Shown here one piece after another: positions 22,863-30,236 of a stretch of DNA of 31,781 bases. Position 1 is the first letter of the stretch; each line of letters opens with the position of its first letter. The stretch covers positions 1-31,781 of the forward strand of contig QNCQ01000001.1 in assembly GCA_003645825.1 (NCBI GenBank), in the 5' to 3' direction. The notes beneath the pieces were generated by a model. That model searched no databases, was not told the DNA's origin, and saw only the letters and a program-made list of their open reading frames with translations. Made by a program: the position numbers and the translations under genes. This DNA is from Fidelibacterota bacterium. Its GTDB lineage: Bacteria; Fidelibacterota; UBA2242; B5-G15.

Positions 22863-24545
22863 TTATTTCTTGCTTCGGAAAATGTCCCACAACAGCTTAA
22901 TACCTATTATAAATGCAAGCACATATCCAGCCATGCCAATAAGCGGATAGCCCAGCACTTTTGGTCCTACGGGGAGCTGAATAACAAGCGAAGAACCTAT
23001 GATGAGAGCTGCAATTACTAAAGCAGAAGCAAGTCTATTACTGGATCGGTTTAGCTCACTTATAAGATTCTCGAGGTTCCTGTGCTCAAACTGAATCGAA
23101 AATTGCCCGGAAGATGCTTTTGATAAGATGGAACGCATTTTCCCAGGGAAATCCTCCATTAAAAGAGCAAGGTCATCTATATTAGTGAATCCTTTTTTAA
23201 GTTTCACAAATGGATTGTATCTTCTTTTTATGATCTCTGTAACAAAAGGTTTAATTTCATCCAGCACTTTCAGTTCCGGATAGAGCATTCTTGCTAAACC
23301 TTCAGCTGTAACAAGCGCCCTTGACATGAGGGACAGCCTGGTTGAGACCTTAAGCTTAAAAGAGTATGCCAGATTAAATATTTCTGAAGCTATATCCTCT
23401 ATGCTATAGGTATCAAGCCGGGATCCAGAGAAGTTGCTTATAAGTTCTCCAATTTCGGCCTTCAGCGCGGGTACATCAGTTGAGGAACTTATCATATCCA
23501 TACGCTCCATTGCCCGAATAATTATCTTCGGATCGTTTTTCACAAATCCTTTGAGCATGTCTGCTATAAAGTCTATCATCTCAGCATCAACGTATCCGAC
23601 GATTCCAAAGTCAAGAGGAACAATTACATTGTCGCCTATAACCAATATGTTCCCTCCGTGGGGGTCGGCATGAAATAGCCCCAATTCGAATATTTGTCTG
23701 AAACTCAGTCTGACGCCGCGCTTCGCGATGATTTCAGGATCAAATCCTTCTTCCAGCAATCTCTCTTTATCAGAAGCCTTTATCCCTTCAACATACTCCA
23801 TTACGAGAATTTTATCACTGCTCAACCAGTGATAGTAGCGAGGAACATAGACCGTTCTATCTCCAGAAAAGAATTCTCTGAACCGCTCTATGGTTCTCCC
23901 TTCCCGAAGAAAGTTTAGTTCCCGATGTATAACCTTGTCGAATTCTTTTACTACCTCGACAGGGTCAACTGGTATCTGATCTTTCAGATATTTTTTTGCC
24001 ACCCGGGCGATATCACTCAGTATTTCAATATCAATCTCCACTTGTCTCCTTATTCCTGGCCGTTGAACCTTCAGAACCACCTCGTCACCGGTCTTGAGAG
24101 TGGCTTTGTGTACCTGAGCAATGGAAGCGGAGGCGATTGGCTTTTCTTCAATCCTGCTCAGACATCCCGCAAGTTTGCCGTTACCTTCTGATTCAATTGA
24201 AGCCAGGATCTGTTCAAAGGGTATAGGATTCACTCTGTCCTGGAGTTTTTGTAATTCTGCTATGTATTCAGGAGGCAAAAGGTCAGGCCTCATGCTCAAA
24301 GTCTGGCCGGCTTTTATAAAAGTTGGCCCTAACTCCTCGAATACCAGCCTGAGTCTTTCTGCTCTTGACGCAGTTTTTGTAAGCGTGGTTCTTAGTCTCG
24401 GTACAAATTTCTCACCAAACCGGGTTATCAAATCATTACTGATGACATTTACGACATCAGAAAATCCGTATTTTACGAGAATTCCTAATATCTGTCTATA
24501 TCTTCTAAGGTGTTTCCACGTCTTCGGGATGGAGGTTAGTTTCAT
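22863..24545 (-). CDS. UbiB/AarF/ABC1-family atypical kinase
   Basis: 560 residues. The family motifs are all visible: KxGQ in FIKAGQTLSMRPDLLP (K78-A-G-Q81), the alanine/serine-rich nucleotide loop IASASIAQVHKA (137-148), the ATP-binding lysine in VVLKVQRPG (K159), the catalytic HADPHGGN (292-299) and LDFGIVG (311-317). Two membrane helices close the C-terminus (about 508-528 and 535-553). UbiB-type proteins are atypical kinases/ATPases tied to quinone or other isoprenoid lipid handling. The gene starts directly after the phasin-like stop (TAAATG), so the pair is coupled. The partner suggests a role at membrane or lipid interfaces rather than only quinone synthesis. Confidence 0.92.
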   Translation of the reverse strand: MKLTSIPKTWKHLRRYRQILGILVKYGFSDVVNVISNDLITRFGEKFVPRLRTTLTKTASRAERLRLVFEELGPTFIKAGQTLSMRPDLLPPEYIAELQKLQDRVNPIPFEQILASIESEGNGKLAGCLSRIEEKPIASASIAQVHKATLKTGDEVVLKVQRPGIRRQVEIDIEILSDIARVAKKYLKDQIPVDPVEVVKEFDKVIHRELNFLREGRTIERFREFFSGDRTVYVPRYYHWLSSDKILVMEYVEGIKASDKERLLEEGFDPEIIAKRGVRLSFRQIFELGLFHADPHGGNILVIGDNVIVPLDFGIVGYVDAEMIDFIADMLKGFVKNDPKIIIRAMERMDMISSSTDVPALKAEIGELISNFSGSRLDTYSIEDIASEIFNLAYSFKLKVSTRLSLMSRALVTAEGLARMLYPELKVLDEIKPFVTEIIKRRYNPFVKLKKGFTNIDDLALLMEDFPGKMRSILSKASSGQFSIQFEHRNLENLISELNRSSNRLASALVIAALIIGSSLVIQLPVGPKVLGYPLIGMAGYVLAFIIGIKLLWDIFRSKK

Positions 24546-24851
24546 TTAGCCGGTCTTTTTGTGTTCCACCTTGCGATGTTTTTCTATCTGTTTTTTTAAA
24601 TCGTCTATCTCCTGGCGGGTTGGGACATCCAAAGTTTCAAGGACCTTTCTAACTTCTTTTTTTATAAACTCTCTTGTTTCAGCCTTTTTTTCCTCGGCCA
24701 CTTTGAGCAGACTTTCCACGAGGGATTTTTTTTCTTCGGCAGCTACCTCTCCTTTTTTGACAAGTTCATCCACTATCTCTTCAGCCTTTTCCCTGGTAAT
24801 GCTTAAAGCTCCCAGTCCCGCCAGATATAATTTTTTTAAAATTCCGACCAT
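24546..24851 (-). CDS. Phasin-family small coiled-coil protein
   Basis: 101 residues from the ATG at 24851, chosen because GGAGG lies 5 bases upstream; a GTG four codons earlier has no ribosome binding site. The first third, GILKKLYLAGLGALSITREKAEEIVDELVKKGEV, is the typical phasin-like (PhaF/PhaI) amphipathic helix. A long charged coiled coil follows, EEKKSLVESLLKVAEEKKAE and onwards, and the protein ends in a basic tail. Phasins coat polyhydroxyalkanoate granules, but short members next to UbiB/ABC1 genes occur in bacteria without PHA, and no PHA gene is visible here. A membrane or lipid-surface adaptor for the UbiB-like kinase is a reasonable inference. Confidence 0.78.
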   Translation of the reverse strand: MVGILKKLYLAGLGALSITREKAEEIVDELVKKGEVAAEEKKSLVESLLKVAEEKKAETREFIKKEVRKVLETLDVPTRQEIDDLKKQIEKHRKVEHKKTG

Positions 24852-24877
24852 GACGACCTCCACACTTTTTCTTAATT

Positions 24878-24906
24878 AATTTATCCAGTATTTTCAGATA
24901 TTGCAA
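24878..24906 (-). promoter_or_regulatory. Probable promoter of the phasin-ubiB pair
   Basis: TTGCAA (24901-24906) and TAAATT (24878-24883) on the minus strand are 17 bases apart and end about 27 bases before the ATG at 24851. Confidence 0.5.
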
Positions 24907-25383
24907 ACTATGATTCTCTGTCTAAACCTACTGCCATAATTCTGCTGTATCAGGTGACAAGTTATTTTACGCAGTTTTTAACGTTTTCTGTCTGCCCAGA
25001 TCTCTTTCTGGCCATTAGCCCACCACAGACAAAGGGAACCATCTCATTACCGTGTTGAAAGTTTAAATGATCACTGACACCAGATGCCCATATCCTGTAT
25101 GAAATGAGTTCGATTTCGAAACAAAACCATTCTTTTGCATCCAGCAATGCCTGTAACTCCCAGAGACAAAGCGTTTGGTGAATTTCAAGAAATATCCTCA
25201 TTTTATCTCTGTAATGAATAACCTGAGAAACACATGAGCTCAAGATTTTTAATAAAACGACCAAAGCTAACACATGGCTCAGCCTCACGGAAAAATGAAA
25301 CTCACAACTTAGTCTTAGAACACCAGAGCGTTCGGACATTAGGCCATGTTTTTTATTGCCGATTTGGGGGTAGAACAAAAATA
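24907..25383. other. Gene-poor stretch, no feature assigned
   Basis: About 480 bases between the phasin promoter and the trehalase control region. Open frames on both strands have no ribosome binding site and no recognisable domain, so I assign none. It could hold decayed sequence. Confidence 0.4.
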
Positions 25384-25412
25384 TTGTCTTTTAATACATT
25401 TTTCCCTACTAT
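25384..25412 (+). promoter_or_regulatory. Possible promoter upstream of the trehalase gene
   Basis: TTGTCT (25384-25389) and TACTAT (25407-25412) are separated by 17 bases. The predicted start point lies about 9 bases before the perfect palindrome at 25428, the classic place for a repressor site. The transcript would have a leader of roughly 220 bases before the trehalase ATG. Confidence 0.4.
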
Positions 25413-25425
25413 CCAAGTTATAGAA

Positions 25426-25635
25426 ATGTGTAAAAAGGAGCTTTTTACACCACATGATACACCTCTGGAAATTGCAAGAAAATGCATAATACAAAGATTA
25501 ATCCCTGATGGCTACTTGGAATCCAGTACAGGGACCTCAAAAAATATCTTCTATGATACAGGTTTTCCCGCTCCTCTCTCAACGGTTAGAGAAATATCAA
25601 AAAACTTTATTTTCAAAAAATATTGGGGTGAATAA
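25426..25635 (+). CDS. Possible 69-residue small protein ahead of trehalase
   Basis: ATG at 25426 to TAA at 25635, ending two bases before the trehalase ATG. The start has no Shine-Dalgarno, and its first codons lie in the palindrome. The sequence (MCKKELFTPHDTPLEIARKC at the N-terminus, KNFIFKKYWGE at the C-terminus) resembles nothing I know. The tight junction to the trehalase gene is the only argument for it; it may be a leader without coding function. Confidence 0.2.
   Translation: MCKKELFTPHDTPLEIARKCIIQRLIPDGYLESSTGTSKNIFYDTGFPAPLSTVREISKNFIFKKYWGE
25428..25450. promoter_or_regulatory. Perfect 23-base palindrome, candidate operator
   Basis: GTGTAAAAAG and CTTTTTACAC are exact inverted copies separated by GAG. 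Such a long perfect arm pair just downstream of a promoter-like sequence fits a repressor operator or a transcript 5' hairpin. It lacks a following T-run in either direction, so it is not a good terminator. Confidence 0.45.
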
Positions 25636-25637
25636 CC

Positions 25638-27632
25638 ATGCTTTACATGAAAAATAGGCCTCTAACTGTTTGCATTTTAGGAATCATTCTGATGATTCAT
25701 GTTTGTGCTCTGACAGCCTCAGATGGGATACAACTAGATGTGATTACTAACCTATATCGTCTTCTACAAGAAGAAGACACTGATGGCGATAAAAAGATTA
25801 CAATTAACGACCACTACATCGCTGGCGAAAAGGGCAACAAAAAATTTTGGTTGATAGACATTAATGGCAAAAAATATGAAGTCTGTGGAACATACTTTCT
25901 TTCAAACCTACTTCAAGAACTGAAATTAATGGAAGAAAAGGGCTACAGAATTGCCAGCCTGAAGCGAGACCGTATTTACGAAAGTCCTGTTCACCGCATC
26001 TCAAGACTGATAAGGGACTCTTACTGGAGAGGACTAACAAGAAAAATCAGCGAAGAAAGTCTACCTTCAATAATAAAAGACCCCAAAGTTAGCACAAAAG
26101 ATAATTTCCGGTATATCTACGTACCTTATGATGATTCCTTAGCATTCAATTATTATCAAGATATATCAAAAATACATCCAGAATTAAGGCTGAAGGTTTT
26201 ATTTCTGCCAAAGCTGATTACTCCAGAATGGGTCCGTAACCTCGATGGGTATCACGGTTTACTATCCCTTGCATTAAAGTGTAATGAAGATGGAAAACTG
26301 GAAGCCGTACCATACGTAGTTCCCGGTGGCAGATTCAACGAAATGTACGGGTGGGATAGTTATTTTATATTGCTCGGACTCATATCCGATGAGAAAATTG
26401 AACTGGCGAAAGCAATGGTAGATAATTTTGTATATGAGATAAATCACTATGGGAAGATCCTCAACGCCAACAGGACATACTATCTCACACGCTCACAGCC
26501 ACCTTTTTTAACTTCTATGGCCCGTGCCGTTTATGAAAAGTTACCCCATAACCCCGAGAACAAAAAATGGCTGAGAAAAGTTCTCTCCGCAGCTATTAAG
26601 GAATATTATAATGTCTGGATGGGTGAAAAAAGATTAACCAGGACAGGCTTAAGCCGGTATTATGGCGAAGGTTTCGGTCCCCCACCTGAAGTTGAGCCAG
26701 GTCATTTCAATGTAGTATATGCCCGCTATGCCAGAAGGTATAGTATGAATATCAAAGATTTCGAAGAAGCATACAGGAATGGTAAAATTAAAGATCCGGA
26801 GCTGTTTAGCTTCTTCAAACACGATAGAGCTATGAGAGAATCAGGTCATGATAAAACGTACAGATGGGATGACCGCTGCGCAGATTTTGTAACTGTGGAT
26901 TTAAACTCGCTCCTATACGGAACAGAAATGGACATTGCCCAGACTATAAAAGAGGTTTTCAAAGATTCGTTGGTGCTGGAAAGCGGGAAAGTAGAGAAAA
27001 GCTCAACCTGGTTTGAAAGGGCTAAGAAAAGGAGAAAATTAATCAACAAATACCTTTGGGATAGTGAATACGGATTATTCTTTGACCACGATATTGTAAA
27101 CAATCAAAGGAAGGTTTATATATCGGCCACTGTTTTTTACCCCCTCTGGGCGGGATTGGCTACTAAAGAACAGGCTGAATTGATAGTTGAAAATGCCACA
27201 CCCTTTCTGGAAATGCCCGGTGGGCTTGCTGCTTCCAGTAAGGAGTCAAGAGGAGAAATCTCCATAACCCGCCCGCAGAGGCAATGGGACTACCCCTATG
27301 GATGGGCTCCTCATCAGATAATGGCCTGGATAGGTTTGATAAATTACGGCTACGGCGAAATCGCCTGCAGGCTAGCATACCGATGGCTTTACACCATCAC
27401 AAGGAATGCCGTCGATTTTAATGGAACTATTACTGAAAAATACAACGTCGTTAAAAGAACCCACCAGGTTTTTGTTGAATACGGAAACGTAGGAACAAAG
27501 TTTTCCTATATCACAAAGGAAGGTTTTGGCTGGACAAATGCAAGCTATCAGATAGGAATTAAACTACTACCAGAGGATTTATATAAAAAATTGGAAAACT
27601 TAATCCCCCCGGAGTGGATCTGGGGCTATTAA
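25638..27632 (+). CDS. Secreted alpha,alpha-trehalase of neutral type with calcium-binding domain (GH37)
   Basis: 664 residues; GGGGTGA lies before the ATG at 25638. A signal peptide (about 1-27) indicates export. Residues 44-97 resemble the calcium-binding domain of fungal neutral trehalases: EEDTDGDKKITINDHY, then CGTYFLSNLLQELKL. Both GH37 signatures are intact: PGGRFNEMYGWDSYF (229-243) and QWDYPYGWAP (549-558). Further neutral-type blocks are LSRYYGEGFGPPPEVEPGHF (338-357), RESGHDKTYR (400-409, general acid D405) and VDLNSLLYGTEMDIA (420-434). E600 in EKYNV is the likely base. It hydrolyses trehalose to two glucose molecules outside the cytoplasm. The gene stands alone between two intergenic gaps, behind a promoter and palindrome. 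Confidence 0.92.
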   Translation: MLYMKNRPLTVCILGIILMIHVCALTASDGIQLDVITNLYRLLQEEDTDGDKKITINDHYIAGEKGNKKFWLIDINGKKYEVCGTYFLSNLLQELKLMEEKGYRIASLKRDRIYESPVHRISRLIRDSYWRGLTRKISEESLPSIIKDPKVSTKDNFRYIYVPYDDSLAFNYYQDISKIHPELRLKVLFLPKLITPEWVRNLDGYHGLLSLALKCNEDGKLEAVPYVVPGGRFNEMYGWDSYFILLGLISDEKIELAKAMVDNFVYEINHYGKILNANRTYYLTRSQPPFLTSMARAVYEKLPHNPENKKWLRKVLSAAIKEYYNVWMGEKRLTRTGLSRYYGEGFGPPPEVEPGHFNVVYARYARRYSMNIKDFEEAYRNGKIKDPELFSFFKHDRAMRESGHDKTYRWDDRCADFVTVDLNSLLYGTEMDIAQTIKEVFKDSLVLESGKVEKSSTWFERAKKRRKLINKYLWDSEYGLFFDHDIVNNQRKVYISATVFYPLWAGLATKEQAELIVENATPFLEMPGGLAASSKESRGEISITRPQRQWDYPYGWAPHQIMAWIGLINYGYGEIACRLAYRWLYTITRNAVDFNGTITEKYNVVKRTHQVFVEYGNVGTKFSYITKEGFGWTNASYQIGIKLLPEDLYKKLENLIPPEWIWGY

Positions 27633-27806
27633 AAACGGCAGATCCGCCGAACTCGCTAACAAAAACACAGCTCTAAACTTATCATCCGATTTCTATAACC
27701 TATTTTCCACTCCGGGACTCATCTTATTCTTCTTGAACAACAGTTTTTGTTTCTCTTTACCCTCAGGTCTTCTTAAGTTTTGCTGTATTTGTGAAATACG
27801 GATACA

Positions 27807-28892
27807 ATGAAAGTACTTGATAAACTCGTTTTAAAAAACTTCTTTTACCTATTCCTGCTGGTCATTGCAACCTTCATTTCCATTTTTTTAATCGTAGATG
27901 TCATCGAAAAAATTGACATTTTCATAAAAAATCGACTCACTATAGATCAGGCCGTAATGTATTATCTCTATCAGCTACCTTTCTTTGTCAACATTGCTCT
28001 ACCCATGTCCTTGCTGATTGCAACGGTATTTACTCTGGGCTTCCTGAAAAAGAATAACGAGCTAGCGGCTATAAAGTCTTCGGGCATCAGTATGTACAGG
28101 GTATCGGCTCCACTCCTTATCGCGGGGGTTTTGTTTACTCTGTTTTCCTTTGTCATCGAGGATTACCTTGTCATACCGGCAAACAGGAAGAGAATAGAAA
28201 TCGAAAGGGATCAGCTAAAGAGGCGCAAATACAGGAAAAAGACCACCCTTGAAAACCTTTCCTTTCAGGATTCCCAGAATTGCAACGTTTTTATTCGCTG
28301 GTATTCGGTAAAGATGAATTATGGAAAAGATATATCTATACAATACTTCAATGACAATGTTCTGATAAAAAGGGTCGACGCAAAAACGGTAAAATGGGAT
28401 GAAAAAGAAGGCACGTGGAGGATAAAAAACTACATCTTAAGAGAGCTGGATCCTGAAGATGGACAGTTTTTTGCCAGAAGTGGCATCGACAGTACGGTAA
28501 ATCTCAGGCTGAAACCTGAAGATATGACTTTCCTCACGCTCAATCCAGAGGGTATGAGAATAAAAGAGTTAAGAATATTCATCAAACGCATTGTCTCTAC
28601 TGGTAATGACCCTGCAAGATGGCTCGTTAATCTACACTACAAGTTTGCTTTTCCTTTTACCTGCTTTATTGTAATCCTTATAGGAATACCTATTTCGGTA
28701 CTCAGACCCGGTAAAGATATTGCCTTTGGTGCCGGTTTTAGTCTCCTTCTAATTTTTATTTATTACGGGCTAATAAAATTCGGCCAGTCCCTTGGCTACC
28801 ACCAGATACTTCCCCCAGCTCTCTCTGTGTGGATAGCAAACTGCCTCTATTTCGTTACGGGCGGATATCTATTTTACAGAATACGCCAGTGA
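27807..28892 (+). CDS. LptF/LptG-type lipopolysaccharide export permease (YjgP/YjgQ family)
   Basis: 361 residues. It has three N-terminal membrane helices (about 12-32, 52-75, 100-120), a periplasmic beta-jellyroll domain (about 125-265) and three C-terminal helices (about 275-297, 303-325, 332-358). The blocks LPMSLLIATVFTLGFLKKNNELAAIKSSGIS and CFIVILIGIPISVL are typical. LptF and LptG form the inner-membrane part of the LptB2FG pump that extracts lipopolysaccharide. Only one permease is present here, and whether it is F or G cannot be decided. The ribosome binding site is weak (GGA at about -8), and a small inverted repeat, GTATTT/AAATAC, ends 7 bases before the start. It ends 7 bases before the convergent barrel gene. 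Confidence 0.9.
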   Translation: MKVLDKLVLKNFFYLFLLVIATFISIFLIVDVIEKIDIFIKNRLTIDQAVMYYLYQLPFFVNIALPMSLLIATVFTLGFLKKNNELAAIKSSGISMYRVSAPLLIAGVLFTLFSFVIEDYLVIPANRKRIEIERDQLKRRKYRKKTTLENLSFQDSQNCNVFIRWYSVKMNYGKDISIQYFNDNVLIKRVDAKTVKWDEKEGTWRIKNYILRELDPEDGQFFARSGIDSTVNLRLKPEDMTFLTLNPEGMRIKELRIFIKRIVSTGNDPARWLVNLHYKFAFPFTCFIVILIGIPISVLRPGKDIAFGAGFSLLLIFIYYGLIKFGQSLGYHQILPPALSVWIANCLYFVTGGYLFYRIRQ

Positions 28893-28899
28893 AAATTTT

Positions 28900-30228
28900 T
28901 TATAGCTTCGAAGTATACACTAGAAATGAAAACTTCACCCCTTGCATCTTTCTCAGAATAAACCCGTTGCAGAATCCTACTGCCCAGTCGATATTAACCA
29001 GACCCAAGTGGTAACCACCCCCCAAAGCAAATTCCCTTATCTCTTTTCCACCAACTGACACACCCATACGAACTGGGGCTTTTACCGATCTCAGAACCTC
29101 GACACCGATAGCAAACTTCCAGCGACCGAAGCTATACAGCCGATCTTGAAAACCCGCCACAAAATCCGAAGTCAGAACCACATCTTCAATTACTTTTGAG
29201 ACGCTGAATCTAAAAAGAGCAGGGTACTTCATTATAAAAACTGAGGTATCTCTGAACGTTCGCCCCTCTCCAACGATTATTTCGTTATAAGGAATACCCT
29301 GAAAAAATTTATCAAATCGAGCCTCATTCACTCTAAAACGGTATTCATAGAAATCCCCCTCAGAAGGGAGAATTTTCTCAGGCTTGACAAGTCTTGCAAG
29401 CAGAGTTCTTTTGTTCCAGTAAATCCGGCCAAATACATTGCTTAAAGATATCCCCAGCCTGTATCCATCTATAAGCCGGGAGGTCAAGCCAATATCAAAA
29501 GAATACCCCATACCCCCCACTGTCTGCTGGAAATAATATCTTCCTTCCCCCTCTATGTAGTTTTTCTCCGGAGTAAAATGGGTTGTGATATAACCGAAAC
29601 TCGAATCAGGATTAAACCCCATATAGAGTAATCCCTGAAGATATTTGAAAGAAAAGCCTATATTAAAGTCTTTAAACGGTACTCCAAAAGAAAAAGCCCA
29701 CTGTCCAATTCCCACAATTTCCTCATTCATCCTAAGGTCAAGAGTTTTGTTTACCTCATTCCCTTCAACAAGAAACCTGACAAGATCTTTTGCTATGCCT
29801 ATATCAGAAATGAGCAAAATATCGTAAGTAATGGCGTGATTTCCCTTTGAGTAGTTCACCATTGGTACAGGTACATGTAAGTCCATGAAAATTCGCCAGC
29901 CGACATCCGGAATTTCAGAAAGGAAAGCCTTCTTAAGCCGCTGATTATTAGCCTCAAAATCCTTACCGTTGTACTTTTTATATCTCTTAATCGAAAGAAA
30001 GTTGTTGATTACGCTAAAGCCCGCGCCAGCAATCAGTCTTACCTCGCTTACCCCATCTTTTATAGCCAGATTTGCTGGATTGTAATCAACACAGAAAAGG
30101 CCTCTGGAAACTGTACCGTAAGCACCACATAAAGCCATTGCTCTTGGATCTGTTCTCGTCTGGGAAAGAAGTACTCCATTTAGAAGAGAAGAAACTATAA
30201 GGAAAGCAAGAATATCTGAACTTCTCAT
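28900..30228 (-). CDS. PorV-like/DUF5723-type outer-membrane protein
   Basis: 442 residues with a signal peptide (about 1-22). The mature N-terminus has the FadL/PorV-like opening TDPRAMALCGAYGTVSRGLFCVDYNPANLAI. The remainder is repeated amphipathic strands (GIGQWAFSFGVPFKDFNIGFSFKYLQG and similar) and ends in KFSFLVYTSKL. It is probably an outer-membrane beta-barrel of unknown cargo. The gene begins 8 bases after the stop of the upstream secreted-protein gene, with AAGG about 5 bases before the ATG, so the two are likely cotranscribed. It differs from the PorV-like protein at the left end of the window and is not a close copy. Confidence 0.72.
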   Translation of the reverse strand: MRSSDILAFLIVSSLLNGVLLSQTRTDPRAMALCGAYGTVSRGLFCVDYNPANLAIKDGVSEVRLIAGAGFSVINNFLSIKRYKKYNGKDFEANNQRLKKAFLSEIPDVGWRIFMDLHVPVPMVNYSKGNHAITYDILLISDIGIAKDLVRFLVEGNEVNKTLDLRMNEEIVGIGQWAFSFGVPFKDFNIGFSFKYLQGLLYMGFNPDSSFGYITTHFTPEKNYIEGEGRYYFQQTVGGMGYSFDIGLTSRLIDGYRLGISLSNVFGRIYWNKRTLLARLVKPEKILPSEGDFYEYRFRVNEARFDKFFQGIPYNEIIVGEGRTFRDTSVFIMKYPALFRFSVSKVIEDVVLTSDFVAGFQDRLYSFGRWKFAIGVEVLRSVKAPVRMGVSVGGKEIREFALGGGYHLGLVNIDWAVGFCNGFILRKMQGVKFSFLVYTSKL

Positions 30229-30236
30229 TTAGCCTT

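Noticed and set aside
24962..25378. 138-codon open frame on the minus strand
   Set aside because: No ribosome binding site, no domain and unusual cysteine/tryptophan content; it may be decayed sequence.
25428..25450. Palindrome as a transcription terminator
   Set aside because: The stem is AT-rich and no T-run follows on either strand beyond the arm itself.
25234..25635. 133-codon open frame ahead of trehalase
   Set aside because: The first half has no protein-like features and crosses the promoter; only the last 69 codons were kept, as a low-confidence possibility.
27780..27808. TTGCTG-17-TACAAT promoter for the LptF/LptG gene
   Set aside because: The -10 overlaps the start codon, so the transcript would begin inside the gene.
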